Assembly (NCBI RefSeq): GCF_016767175.1 | Contig: NZ_CP068564.1 | Span: 1,116,001-1,180,000 of the forward strand | Direction of reading: 5' to 3' | DNA: 64,000 nt | Origin: Keratinibaculum paraultunense | Lineage (GTDB): Bacteria; Bacillota; Clostridia; Tissierellales; Tepidimicrobiaceae | Shown: piece after piece, positions 1-8,494 of the stretch | Numbering within the stretch: the first letter of the stretch is position 1 | Layout of the letters: each line of letters opens with the position of its first letter | Notes under the pieces: model-generated | What the model saw: the letters and a program-made list of their open reading frames with translations, nothing else | Database searches by the model: none | What the model was told of the DNA's origin: nothing | Made by a program: the position numbers and the translations under genes

Positions 1-72
1 AGTATCACCTACATTAAAATCAGGCAAATCATTTCTCAATTGTTCATTTTCCAACACCTTAATTATATCCAC
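1..72 (-). CDS. rplS: 50S ribosomal protein L19, N-terminal part (cut by window edge)
   Basis: Reading the minus strand from a GTG at 70-72 gives 24 codons starting VDIIKVLENEQLRND and ending in a PDFNVGDT-like stretch, the typical beginning of ribosomal protein L19, a large-subunit protein at the 30S/50S interface. The remainder lies outside the window. A strong GGGAGG ribosome binding site sits at about 79-84, with good spacing to the GTG. It follows trmD, as in most Firmicutes, but has its own promoter and a structured leader, so it can be expressed apart from the rest of the operon. Confidence 0.9.
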   Translation of the reverse strand, partial: MDIIKVLENEQLRNDLPDFNVGDT

Positions 73-78
73 TGTTCA

Positions 79-140
79 AACCTCCCTTCTCCCTAGACGT
101 TCTTACCTTATGGTAGCGGACCGTCAGTACTTTTACACGT
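79..140 (-). promoter_or_regulatory. Structured 5' leader of rplS (L19-leader-like)
   Basis: Between the promoter and the rplS start the minus-strand RNA can form a short ACAC/GTGT hairpin, then a GACG...CGTC stem enclosing a UACC-AUAA-GGUA hairpin just before the ribosome binding site. Position and shape fit the autoregulatory L19 leader family known in low-GC Gram-positives. The assignment is by eye; a covariance-model search was not possible. Confidence 0.5.
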
Positions 141-145
141 TGTGT

Positions 146-174
146 ATTATAGCATATGAAAATATAAAACACAA
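146..174 (-). promoter_or_regulatory. Sigma-A-type promoter for rplS
   Basis: On the minus strand a TTGTGT -35 box (169-174) is separated by 17 nt from a perfect TATAAT -10 box (146-151). It starts immediately after the trmD stop codon and would initiate at about 139, ahead of the structured rplS leader. Confidence 0.65.
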
Positions 175-912
175 CTAATTTTTATCTTTTATTTTTTGTT
201 TAATTTCTTCAAGTATTTTTATTTCTTCATCAGATAAGGAATGCTTTTCCAAAAGTTCAGGTCTTTTCATATAGGTTGATTCAATTGCTTTATATCGACG
301 CCATTTTTTTATTTTTTTATGATTTCCAGACAGTAAAACCTCTGGTACAGATATATTGTTAAATATCCTAGGTCTAGTGTATTGAGGATGTTCAAGAAGT
401 CCATTGTAATGGGACTCATTTACAATGGATTCTTCGTTTCCCAATACACCTGGTAATAACCTTACAACTGAATCTATAAGAACCATAGCAGGAATTTCCC
501 CACCAGTTAATACATAATCCCCAATGGAAATTTCCATATCTACATAATGTTCAATAATTCTATTGTCTACTCCTTCATAATGACCACATAAAAGAATTAA
601 GTGTTCCTTTTTAGCTAACATATTAGCCAGCTCTTGATTATAATTTTGTCCTTGAGGAGATAAATATATAACAGTAGAATTATCCTGCTTTACACTGAGT
701 ATGGCTTCATATATAGGTTCTGGTCTCATTACCATTCCTGGACCTCCCCCATATGGATAATCATCAACACGTTTATGTTTATCTTTTGAAAAATCTCTAA
801 TATTCACTTTATTAAAGATAAATAAGCCTTTTTCAATGGCTCTCCCTATAATACTCCACTCCTCAAAGCTATCAAATAACTCAGGAAAAAGAGTAAGTAC
901 ATCAATTCTCAT
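175..912 (-). CDS. trmD: tRNA (guanine37-N1)-methyltransferase TrmD
   Basis: This enzyme transfers a methyl group from S-adenosylmethionine to N1 of G37 next to the anticodon in a set of tRNAs, which prevents +1 frameshifting. The 245-residue length is normal. Family landmarks are visible: the DDYPYGGGPGM stretch near residue 50, LCGHYEGVDNR near 108, the SIGDYVLTGGE knot segment near 129 that binds the cofactor, and GLLEHPQYTRP near 171. The start codon overlaps the rimM stop, so the two are translationally coupled. Order rimM-trmD-rplS is the classic bacterial arrangement. Confidence 0.97.
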   Translation of the reverse strand: MRIDVLTLFPELFDSFEEWSIIGRAIEKGLFIFNKVNIRDFSKDKHKRVDDYPYGGGPGMVMRPEPIYEAILSVKQDNSTVIYLSPQGQNYNQELANMLAKKEHLILLCGHYEGVDNRIIEHYVDMEISIGDYVLTGGEIPAMVLIDSVVRLLPGVLGNEESIVNESHYNGLLEHPQYTRPRIFNNISVPEVLLSGNHKKIKKWRRYKAIESTYMKRPELLEKHSLSDEEIKILEEIKQKIKDKN

Positions 913-1412
913 TCTATCATTCCTTCAATTGGATCTATTATTATGTTTTTATTATCAACATCTATGTGAATAATAAATTCTTTTATTGCTGGAATCAAAT
1001 ATTCCTTATCTAAATTATAATCTTTTACTACATATACATCATTACTTGCAGATTGAATAACATCTGAAATTAAACCAATTTTCTCTCCTTCATGATTATA
1101 TACCACACAACCTATTACATCATATATAAAATATTTATCCTCAGGTAATTTTATTCTATCTTCCTCATCTACATAGATAAAATCATCTTTAAAAGATATT
1201 ATCTCATTAATATTATCAATTCCTTTAAATTTAATTATAACTAACCCTTTGTGATATCTTACATTTTCTATTTCTAATTTTACTTTATTTTTTCCTAAAT
1301 AAACTTTCTTGAGTTTATTAAATCTATATATATCATCTGTCAATGGATAAATTTTTACTTCTCCCTTAACTCCATGGGTATTTATTATTTTTCCTACCTG
1401 AGTAAACTCCAT
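909..1412 (-). CDS. rimM: Ribosome maturation factor RimM
   Basis: RimM helps late assembly of the 30S head by binding S19. The protein has the N-terminal RimM beta-barrel (VGKIINTHGVKGEVKI near the start) and a C-terminal PRC-barrel with the EYLIPAIKEFI segment. I place the start at the ATG at 1410-1412, which has GGTGGGTG just upstream, giving 167 residues; a TTG five codons earlier lacks a suitable ribosome binding site. Its stop overlaps the trmD start by ATGA-type coupling. A hairpin lies between it and khpA upstream. Confidence 0.93.
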   Translation of the reverse strand: MEFTQVGKIINTHGVKGEVKIYPLTDDIYRFNKLKKVYLGKNKVKLEIENVRYHKGLVIIKFKGIDNINEIISFKDDFIYVDEEDRIKLPEDKYFIYDVIGCVVYNHEGEKIGLISDVIQSASNDVYVVKDYNLDKEYLIPAIKEFIIHIDVDNKNIIIDPIEGMIE

Positions 1413-1440
1413 ACTTTCACCCACCAAAATATAATATAAA

Positions 1441-1462
1441 GGGAATTAGATCGCTAATCCCC
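1441..1462 (-). terminator. Intercistronic hairpin between khpA and rimM
   Basis: The minus-strand RNA forms a 9-bp stem (1454-1462 with 1441-1449, one G-U pair, 4-nt loop) that begins directly after the khpA stop codon and is followed by CCCTTTATATTATATTTT. It resembles a weak terminator or attenuator inside the operon rather than a full stop, since rimM and trmD show no clear promoter of their own. Confidence 0.5.
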
Positions 1463-1463
1463 T

Positions 1464-1694
1464 CTATTGAATAATTTCCACTACAACTCTTTTATTTTCT
1501 TTAATAGCAGCTGCTTTTACTACTGTTCTAATAGCCTTTGCAATTCTACCTTGTTTTCCAATCACTTTGCCCATATCATCTTCTGCAACTTTCAATTCAA
1601 TTATTACTGATTGTGTACCTTCAACCTCATTAACTTCTACTTCATCAGGATTATCTACAAGTGCTTTCGCTATCATCTCTACTAATTCACCCAT
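1464..1694 (-). CDS. khpA: KH-domain RNA-binding protein KhpA
   Basis: A small single-KH-domain RNA-binding protein (76 residues). The GxxG loop is present as GKQG within a VIGKQGRIAKAIRTVV segment. In Streptococcus and others KhpA pairs with KhpB/Jag and affects cell division and post-transcriptional control; no khpB is in this window. The start is the ATG preceded by AGGAGG with 8-nt spacing; an in-frame GTG three codons earlier lies at the edge of that site. Position between rpsP and rimM matches B. subtilis ylqC. Confidence 0.92.
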   Translation of the reverse strand: MGELVEMIAKALVDNPDEVEVNEVEGTQSVIIELKVAEDDMGKVIGKQGRIAKAIRTVVKAAAIKENKRVVVEIIQ

Positions 1695-1728
1695 TATTAG
1701 CACCTCCTAGAAATTATTCCTCAACTAA

Positions 1729-1986
1729 TTATTCATTAAGTTTATCATATACACCACTTTCTCTAAATAATCTATCAACAGTATCTGTCGGTTTAGCACC
1801 ATTATTTAACCATTTTATAGCTTTTTCATCATCTATTTTAACTGTTATAGGCTCAGTTAAAGGATTATAGTAACCTATCTCTTCAATAAATCTCCCGTTT
1901 CTTGGAGAACGAGAATCAGCAACTATTATTCTATAAAAAGGGTTCTTTTTTGCACCCATTCTTCTTAATCTAATTTTAACTGCCAT
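1729..1986 (-). CDS. rpsP: 30S ribosomal protein S16
   Basis: An 85-residue S16 protein, which binds 16S rRNA in the body of the small subunit. The diagnostic N-terminus [20 protein letters not shown] and the following [20 protein letters not shown]-type stretch are intact. It lies 33 nt downstream of ffh with an AAAGGAGG ribosome binding site and is followed by khpA. This ffh-rpsP-khpA-rimM-trmD-rplS order is standard in Firmicutes. Confidence 0.97.
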   Translation of the reverse strand: MAVKIRLRRMGAKKNPFYRIIVADSRSPRNGRFIEEIGYYNPLTEPITVKIDDEKAIKWLNNGAKPTDTVDRLFRESGVYDKLNE

Positions 1987-2019
1987 GTTTTCACCTCCTT
2001 TATTGGGTATTAAAATTAT

Positions 2020-3363
2020 CTATCTAGAAAATGGAAATCCAAATTTTCCTTTTTTATTCATGGTTTTTCCCATATCATTAAAACGTTTCATCATCTTTTT
2101 AGTCTCTTTAAACTGCTTTAAAAGTCTGTTTACATCTTGTACATTTGTTCCGCTTCCCATTGCTATCCTTTTCCTACGACTACTATCGATAATAGCAGGA
2201 TTTTCCCTTTCTTCAATAGTCATAGACTGTATAATAGCTTGAATTTTTACTATTTCCCTTTCATCTACATTTAAATTTTTAATCATTTTAGAATTAACTC
2301 CAGGAATCATTGCTATTAATTCGTCTAAAGGGCCTAAATTTTTCATCTGATCTAACTGCTCTAAAAAATCATCAAGAGTAAATTGCTGTGAACGAATCTT
2401 TTTCTCCAATTCAAGTGCTTTTTTTTCATCTATCGAAGCTTGGGCTCTTTCTATTAAACTGAGAACATCGCCCATCCCTAATATTCTAGATGCCATTCTA
2501 TCAGGATGAAAAGGTTCTAATTGATCAAGTTTTTCACCCATACCGATGAATTTAATGGGCTTACCAGTAACTGATCTAATTGATAATGCGGCTCCTCCTC
2601 TAGCATCCCCATCTAATTTAGTTAAAATGATTCCTGTAATCTCTAACATATCATTAAATGTTTCTGCTACATTAACTGCATCTTGACCTGTCATAGCATC
2701 AACTACTAATAATACTTCTTGGGGCTTAACTGAATCATATATGTTCTTAAGCTCTTTCATAAGTGTTTCATCTATATGAAGTCTACCAGCTGTATCTATT
2801 ATAATAAAATCGTGGCTATTTTTTTTACCATATTCCACTGCTGCCTTAGCAATATCTACCGGATTATTCTTATTACCCATTGAAAATACAGGTACTTCAA
2901 CACGCTCTCCTACAACTTCTAATTGTTTTATTGCTGCAGGTCTATATACATCACAAGCAACCAATAGGGGCTTTTTATTTTGTTTTTTAAGATTATATGC
3001 TAATTTTCCAGCTGTAGTAGTTTTACCTGCACCTTGCAAACCACACATAAGTATAACCGTTGGTGGTATTGGAGATGTATTTATTTTTTCTGCTTTTTCT
3101 CCCATTAAATTGGTTAATTCTTCATTTACTATTTTAATGACCTGTTGCCCAGGAGTTAAACTTTCCATTACCTCCGAACCAACTGCTCTAACCTTTACCT
3201 TATCTATGAAATCTTTAACCACTTTATAATTAACATCCGCCTCCAACAGAGCTAACTTTACCTCTCGCATGGCTAAATCCACATCTTTTTCCGAAAGTTT
3301 ACCTTTACCTTTAAGTTTACTTAACGCATTTTGTAACTTTTCGGATAAGCTTTCAAATACCAT
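2020..3363 (-). CDS. ffh: Signal recognition particle GTPase Ffh (SRP54)
   Basis: The protein subunit of the signal recognition particle; with the 4.5S-type RNA it targets nascent membrane proteins to FtsY. Order along 447 residues: N-terminal helical bundle; GTPase with P-loop GLQGAGKTTTAGK at 108-120, DTAGR at 190-194 and TKLDG at 248-252; then the Met-rich M domain from about 300, including SGTNVQDVNRLLKQF, which binds SRP RNA and signal peptides. The start codon overlaps the ylxM stop by one base (TAATG), as in other Firmicutes where YlxM stimulates the SRP. The SRP RNA gene itself is not in this window. Confidence 0.97.
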   Translation of the reverse strand: MVFESLSEKLQNALSKLKGKGKLSEKDVDLAMREVKLALLEADVNYKVVKDFIDKVKVRAVGSEVMESLTPGQQVIKIVNEELTNLMGEKAEKINTSPIPPTVILMCGLQGAGKTTTAGKLAYNLKKQNKKPLLVACDVYRPAAIKQLEVVGERVEVPVFSMGNKNNPVDIAKAAVEYGKKNSHDFIIIDTAGRLHIDETLMKELKNIYDSVKPQEVLLVVDAMTGQDAVNVAETFNDMLEITGIILTKLDGDARGGAALSIRSVTGKPIKFIGMGEKLDQLEPFHPDRMASRILGMGDVLSLIERAQASIDEKKALELEKKIRSQQFTLDDFLEQLDQMKNLGPLDELIAMIPGVNSKMIKNLNVDEREIVKIQAIIQSMTIEERENPAIIDSSRRKRIAMGSGTNVQDVNRLLKQFKETKKMMKRFNDMGKTMNKKGKFGFPFSR

Positions 3364-3746
3364 TAATTAACAACCTCCTGGCTATCATCTATTAATCTCC
3401 TTATTATTTCTTTTAACTCCTTAGCCTTTTTTATTATTTTATCATTATCTATATTTTTAGATTCCTTTTCTATCTCATCTATTATTATAGCTATTTTACT
3501 TATTTCTTTCTTATTAAATTTAAACTTATTTACAAGACCTAATATAGCCTCATATTCATATAACTTATGCTCAGCTCGTTTAAGGGTATCATATACAGCT
3601 TGACGGCTTATACCCAATTCTTCTCCTATTTCTGCAAGAGATAGATCATGAATATAGTATAATTCAACAACTTCATATTGACTATCACTTAATAACTTTC
3701 CATAAAAATCAAATAATATGCCAATTTCTACTAATTTATCAACCAT
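3363..3746 (-). CDS. ylxM: YlxM/p13-like helix-turn-helix SRP partner
   Basis: A 127-residue YlxM-family protein. Residues about 20-65 form a sigma-70 region-4-like helix-turn-helix (LSDSQYEVVELYY... SLAEIGEELGISRQAVYDTL), and the rest is helical. In Streptococcus the homologue binds SRP and stimulates its GTPase cycle rather than acting as a normal regulator. The ATG at 3744-3746 has GGTGAT 7 nt upstream, so I prefer it to the TTG and GTG codons slightly upstream. It is coupled to ffh and is the first gene after a consensus promoter. Confidence 0.9.
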   Translation of the reverse strand: MVDKLVEIGILFDFYGKLLSDSQYEVVELYYIHDLSLAEIGEELGISRQAVYDTLKRAEHKLYEYEAILGLVNKFKFNKKEISKIAIIIDEIEKESKNIDNDKIIKKAKELKEIIRRLIDDSQEVVN

Positions 3747-3771
3747 TTTATTTATCACCAAATTAAATATG

Positions 3772-3798
3772 CACTGTCAAGGTTTTTACTTGACAGTG
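3772..3798 (-). promoter_or_regulatory. 5'-UTR hairpin of the ylxM-ffh transcript
   Basis: Perfect 10-bp inverted repeat (3772-3781 with 3789-3798, CACTGTCAAG arm, 7-nt loop). On the minus strand it lies just downstream of the promoter, so the transcript would begin at or within a few bases of a stable stem-loop. There is no U-tract after it, so it is more likely a 5'-end stabilising or regulatory hairpin than a terminator. Confidence 0.55.
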
Positions 3799-3800
3799 TT

Positions 3801-3829
3801 ATTCTATTATAATTCTTATATTTTGTCAA
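3801..3829 (-). promoter_or_regulatory. Sigma-A promoter of the ylxM-ffh-rpsP-khpA-rimM-trmD operon
   Basis: TTGACA at 3824-3829 and TAGAAT at 3801-3806 on the minus strand with 17-nt spacing. It sits in the 100-bp gap after ftsY, so ylxM onward can be transcribed independently of smc-ftsY. Confidence 0.75.
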
Positions 3830-3847
3830 TATTTAATTTAAATATTT

Positions 3848-4888
3848 TTACCCAAATATTGCTTCAACAAAATCATCTACGTTAAAAGGTTGTAAGTCTT
3901 CTATATTTTCTCCTACTCCCACAAGTTTCACTGGTAAATTTAATTCAGATTGTAAAGCAATTACAACTCCACCTTTCGCTGTTCCATCTAATTTAGTCAA
4001 AGCAATCCCTGTAATATCACAAACTTCATTAAATACTTTAGCCTGGGATATGGCATTTTGTCCAGTAGTAGCATCTAACACCAAAAGAACTTCTTTTTGA
4101 GCCTCAGGGTATTCTCTTTCTACTACACGAAATATTTTATTTAACTCATTCATCAAATTTTTTTTATTATGGAGTCTTCCAGCTGTATCACATATTAAAA
4201 CATCTCCTTTTCTAGCTTTTGAAGCTTGAATTCCATCAAATATCACTGCAGCAGGATCAGCTCCTTCACTATGGGCAACAATATCTACTCCAGCTTTTTT
4301 ACCCCATTCTTCAAGCTGTTCAATAGCAGCTGCTCTAAAAGTATCACCAGCAGCTATAATTATCTTTCTGCCTTGCATTTTTAAATTATAAGCTAACTTA
4401 CCTATAGTAGTTGTTTTTCCAACTCCATTAACCCCTACTACCAATATAACTGCAGGTGAAGGATCAATTTTTAATTCATTCTCCCCTCCAGATTGAGTCA
4501 TAATTCTTTTTATTTCATCTTTTAGTAAATATTTAATTTCTTCAGGATCTTTAATATTTTCTTCCCTAACTCTTTCTTTCAATTTATCAATTATTTCCAT
4601 AGTAGTCTTAATTCCTACATCTGCTGTTACCAATATTTCCTCTAAGCCTTCAAATAACTCATCATCTATTTTGCTATAAGAATTTAATATACCATCTATT
4701 TTATCTGTCATTTCTTTTCTAGTTTTATCTAAACCTTGCTTTAACTTCTCGAAAAAACCCGTTTTATGCTTAGATTCATCAACTTTAATATCATCTTTCA
4801 ATTCTTCATCTAATTCATCTTGTTTTTCCAACTTTACTTCATTATTTTTATCATCTTTTTTGTTTCTTTTAAATAAATTTTTGAACAT
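3848..4888 (-). CDS. ftsY: Signal recognition particle receptor FtsY
   Basis: The membrane-associated SRP receptor GTPase, partner of Ffh. The first about 45 residues form a highly charged acidic/basic A region (KRNKKDDKNNEV...), which is short, as usual in Firmicutes. The NG domain follows, with P-loop GVNGVGKTTTIGK at 152-164, DTAGRLHNK, and TKLDGTAKGG near the end. 346 residues is typical. The start ATG is 10 nt from the smc stop and has AGGAGG upstream, so it is probably cotranscribed with smc and rnc. Confidence 0.97.
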   Translation of the reverse strand: MFKNLFKRNKKDDKNNEVKLEKQDELDEELKDDIKVDESKHKTGFFEKLKQGLDKTRKEMTDKIDGILNSYSKIDDELFEGLEEILVTADVGIKTTMEIIDKLKERVREENIKDPEEIKYLLKDEIKRIMTQSGGENELKIDPSPAVILVVGVNGVGKTTTIGKLAYNLKMQGRKIIIAAGDTFRAAAIEQLEEWGKKAGVDIVAHSEGADPAAVIFDGIQASKARKGDVLICDTAGRLHNKKNLMNELNKIFRVVEREYPEAQKEVLLVLDATTGQNAISQAKVFNEVCDITGIALTKLDGTAKGGVVIALQSELNLPVKLVGVGENIEDLQPFNVDDFVEAIFG

Positions 4889-4898
4889 TTTTTACCTC

Positions 4899-7800
4899 CT
4901 AACTAGCAATTTCATCTAAATCTTCTGTTAATTTAACAGAAACAACCTTACTAACACCTTCTTCTTCCATGGTCACTCCATATAATACATCTGCAATTTC
5001 CATAGTACTTTTTCTATGAGTTATTATTATAAATTGAGTATCCTTAGATAAACTTTTAAGATAATTTGTATATCTATTTATATTAGCTTCATCTAATGCT
5101 GCATCAATCTCATCTAATATGCAAAATGGAGTGGGCTTAGTTTGAAGTATTGCAAACAATAAGGCTACTGCAGTTAAAGATTTTTCACCTCCTGATAACA
5201 AAGATAAATTTTGCAATTTTTTCCCTGGAGGTTGTACTATTATGTCTATCCCAGAATTAAGTATATTATCTTCATCTTCTATAATTAAATCTGCCTTTCC
5301 TCCATTGAACAATACTTTGAAAATTTGATTAAAATTTTCCTTTATTTCATTAAAACTAGATAAAAATTGTTCTCTCATTTTTATATCCATATCTTCAATT
5401 ACTTTTTTTAAATCAGCTTTAGCAATAATTAAATCATTCATTTGCTTTGTAATAAATTCCAGTCTTTCCTTTGTAATTTTATATTCTTCAATAGAATTTA
5501 AGTTTACAGTTCCAAGTTCTTTTATCTCTTTCTTTAATCTTTCTACCTTCAATAAAGCATATTCCATATCTTCTATCTCAATCCACATATCTAAAGCATC
5601 TTCATAGGAAAGTTCATAATCTTCTTTTAATCTTAATTTAACATTTTCTAATTGCATCATATATTTTGCTTTTTTTACTTCAAGTTTATTTCTAATTTTT
5701 TCTAATTGATCTAATTCATCATTTATATTCTTCAACTGCTTTTGTTGCACATAATAGCCTTCCATTTCTTTTGTTCTATCTTTTTGTAGTAACTTTAATT
5801 TGTTATTCTTGTCCTTTTCCATATCAGTTAAATTTTGCATATTTATTGTTACAGAATCTATAGTACTTTTTATATTTTCTATTTCATTTTTTATATTATT
5901 TAATTCTAATTTTTTATTCTGTCTTATTTCTTTTAAATCATTCAATTCTAATTGTATATTATGATATTTTTCCTCTTTATCAATTAGCTTATTTTCTAAT
6001 AAATTAATCTGTATATTTAAATCTGTTAATTCCTTTGCTAGCTGTTCCTTGATATTCTTAATACACTCAAATTGCTTCATGAAATTTTTTACGTTATCTT
6101 TTATGCCTTCATTCTCACTCTCTAAACTGTTCAAATTAGCTTCGAAAATTTCTCTATCATACTTTATCCCTTTTAATTCCTGATTTAAACTATCCAGTTC
6201 TTTATTAAATTTTGAAATGGCATCATGATTTTTTTCAATTTGTGCATTTATATTGTTCTTTTCATTTTCTAATTTAATTACTTCAACATTAAAATCTTGT
6301 AATGTTTTTTCATAATAATTTAATTGTTGAATGTTTTTTTCTCGTTTCAACTGAATATCATTTTTTTGTTTTTCTAAATCTCGTTGAATTTCTGTTAAAA
6401 TATTTATTTCTTTTCTAAGTTTTTCCAATATATAATTTCTATTTAACAATTTCCCACTAGACTTATTCATACTACCACCAGTCATAGAACCACCAGCGTT
6501 TATTATATCTCCTTCCAATGTAACAATTTTATATCTGTAATTAAATCTATTAGCTACTAAAGTTGCATCATCTAAATTATTTACAACTATACTTCTTCCT
6601 AATAAATAGTCAATTATATTTTTGTATTTAGTATCATATTCTACTAATTCAGACCCTAAACCTATTATATTTAACTTTTTTCTATCTTTAGCATTTATAT
6701 TAATAGGATCTCCTTTTATAGTAGTAAGAGGTAAAAATGTTATTCGCCCTAAATTATTCTTTCTTAAATATTCTATAATAAACTTGGCATCCTCCTCATT
6801 AGCTGTAACTATGTTTTGTAAACTTCCACCTAGTGCAACATCTATAGCTTTCTCGTATTTTTCATCAACCTTAATTAAATCAGCTACTAAGCCTATTAAC
6901 TTATCTTTTAGTTTTTTATCCTTTTTACAAGCAATCATTAAATTTTTTACACTTTTAAAATAACCTTCATAATCATTTTGCATATTTTTTAGTAGATTAT
7001 AATTAGATATTTTACCTTGTAATTCAACTTTATTGTCATTTAATTTAGAAAATATATCATTTAACTGTTCACTATAATTTTCATCTTTTAATTTTAAATC
7101 TGTTAAAGTCCTGTTACAAGATAACACTTGTTTCTTTTTCTCAGCCTCTAATTCCTTTACTTTTTCTAATGATTGTACATCTTCTTCCATGTTTGTTTTT
7201 AAACATTTAATTTCTCTCTCCAATTGATTCATTCTTTTATATATGTTTTCTTCAAAACTTTCCAGATTATTTATTTTACTTTTAATATCTGTCATTTTAT
7301 TATAAGAAGTAATTATCTTATCTTTTTCTTTATCTATTTTTTTCTCCTCTAATTTGATTTTATTATTTACATCCTTGAGTTCTATTTCTTTTTTCTCAAA
7401 TTTAGCTTTTACTGTTTCAAGTGATTTTTTTTCATCAATTATTTCAATATTAATATTCTCATTTTCTTTTATTAATTCTTTTTCATGTATTTTTAAATCA
7501 TCTATTTCCTCAGTTAATCTTTTTACATCTTTTATAAAAAACTTTTGTTTTTCTTCTAATATTTGTACACGATTTTTACATTCGTTCAATTTATTTAATA
7601 GTTCCATTTTCTCATTTTGTAATTTATCTATTTTAAAATCTATACTTTCTATGTTGGATTTCATCAAATTAAATTGTGACTCGATGTTTTCTCTTTCTTT
7701 TTTCTTTTCATTTATATCATTGATTAATGATGTTCTTTCCTTCTGAATTAGTTCTAATTCCTCACTAATTTTTTCAATATCCCTAATAAATATGTTAACC

Positions 7801-8477
7801 TCTAATTCTTTTAAGTTATTTGATAATTGTAAAAATATATTAGCTTTTTCTGATTGCTCTTTTAAATGTGCTGCCTGCCTTTCTAATTCAGCAATAATAT
7901 CCTTTAATCTAATTAAATTATCCTGAGTTTTTTCTAATTTCTTTTTTGCTTCTTCTTTTTTAGATTTATATTTTACTATTCCAGCAGCTTCTTCAAATAT
8001 AATTCTTCTATCTTCTGGTTTAGTGCTTAGTATTTCATCAACTTTCCCTTGTCCAATTATTGAATATCCATCTTTCCCAACACCCGTATCCATAAATAAC
8101 TCTTTAATATCTTTTAATCTACAAGGATTTTTGTTCAAGTAATATTCTGATTCACCAGAACGAAATACTCTTCTAGTAATAGCTACTTCTTGATAATCAA
8201 TTGGAATAAATTCATCTTTATTATCAAATATAATATTAACTTCAGCATATCCTAAAGGTTTTCTATTATCTGTACCTGAAAATATAACATCTTCCATCTT
8301 ACTTCCTCTTAAAGTTTTTATGCTTTGTTCTCCAAGTGCCCATCTAATAGCATCTGCAATATTACTTTTGCCACTACCATTAGGCCCTACAATAGCTGTA
8401 ATACCTTCTTTAAAGTCAACTTCAATTTTATCAGCAAAAGATTTAAAACCTCGTATTTCAACTTTTTTTAAATACAA
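4899..8477 (-). CDS. smc: Chromosome condensation ATPase SMC
   Basis: The SMC subunit of the bacterial condensin complex, which compacts and segregates the chromosome together with ScpA/ScpB (not in this window). About 1,192 residues: N-terminal Walker A GPNGSGKS near residue 31, a long coiled coil, a hinge around residues 510-670 with the GGSMTGGSM segment, a second coiled coil, then the C-terminal LSGGEKSLTAVAL signature and Walker B CILDEIDAALDE near 1120. I place the start at a TTG (YLKKVEIRGFKSFADK) spaced 6 nt from AAGAGGTG; an in-frame GTG inside that site is three codons earlier. It lies between the radical SAM gene and ftsY, the usual place. Confidence 0.96.
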   Translation of the reverse strand: MYLKKVEIRGFKSFADKIEVDFKEGITAIVGPNGSGKSNIADAIRWALGEQSIKTLRGSKMEDVIFSGTDNRKPLGYAEVNIIFDNKDEFIPIDYQEVAITRRVFRSGESEYYLNKNPCRLKDIKELFMDTGVGKDGYSIIGQGKVDEILSTKPEDRRIIFEEAAGIVKYKSKKEEAKKKLEKTQDNLIRLKDIIAELERQAAHLKEQSEKANIFLQLSNNLKELEVNIFIRDIEKISEELELIQKERTSLINDINEKKKERENIESQFNLMKSNIESIDFKIDKLQNEKMELLNKLNECKNRVQILEEKQKFFIKDVKRLTEEIDDLKIHEKELIKENENINIEIIDEKKSLETVKAKFEKKEIELKDVNNKIKLEEKKIDKEKDKIITSYNKMTDIKSKINNLESFEENIYKRMNQLEREIKCLKTNMEEDVQSLEKVKELEAEKKKQVLSCNRTLTDLKLKDENYSEQLNDIFSKLNDNKVELQGKISNYNLLKNMQNDYEGYFKSVKNLMIACKKDKKLKDKLIGLVADLIKVDEKYEKAIDVALGGSLQNIVTANEEDAKFIIEYLRKNNLGRITFLPLTTIKGDPININAKDRKKLNIIGLGSELVEYDTKYKNIIDYLLGRSIVVNNLDDATLVANRFNYRYKIVTLEGDIINAGGSMTGGSMNKSSGKLLNRNYILEKLRKEINILTEIQRDLEKQKNDIQLKREKNIQQLNYYEKTLQDFNVEVIKLENEKNNINAQIEKNHDAISKFNKELDSLNQELKGIKYDREIFEANLNSLESENEGIKDNVKNFMKQFECIKNIKEQLAKELTDLNIQINLLENKLIDKEEKYHNIQLELNDLKEIRQNKKLELNNIKNEIENIKSTIDSVTINMQNLTDMEKDKNNKLKLLQKDRTKEMEGYYVQQKQLKNINDELDQLEKIRNKLEVKKAKYMMQLENVKLRLKEDYELSYEDALDMWIEIEDMEYALLKVERLKKEIKELGTVNLNSIEEYKITKERLEFITKQMNDLIIAKADLKKVIEDMDIKMREQFLSSFNEIKENFNQIFKVLFNGGKADLIIEDEDNILNSGIDIIVQPPGKKLQNLSLLSGGEKSLTAVALLFAILQTKPTPFCILDEIDAALDEANINRYTNYLKSLSKDTQFIIITHRKSTMEIADVLYGVTMEEEGVSKVVSVKLTEDLDEIAS

Positions 8478-8494
8478 ATCAAACACCTCTTAAC

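Noticed and set aside
7354-7746. Plus-strand frame of 130 codons opposite smc
   Set aside because: Low-complexity Ser/Phe-rich product, antisense to the coiled coil of smc, no ribosome binding site; a shadow frame.
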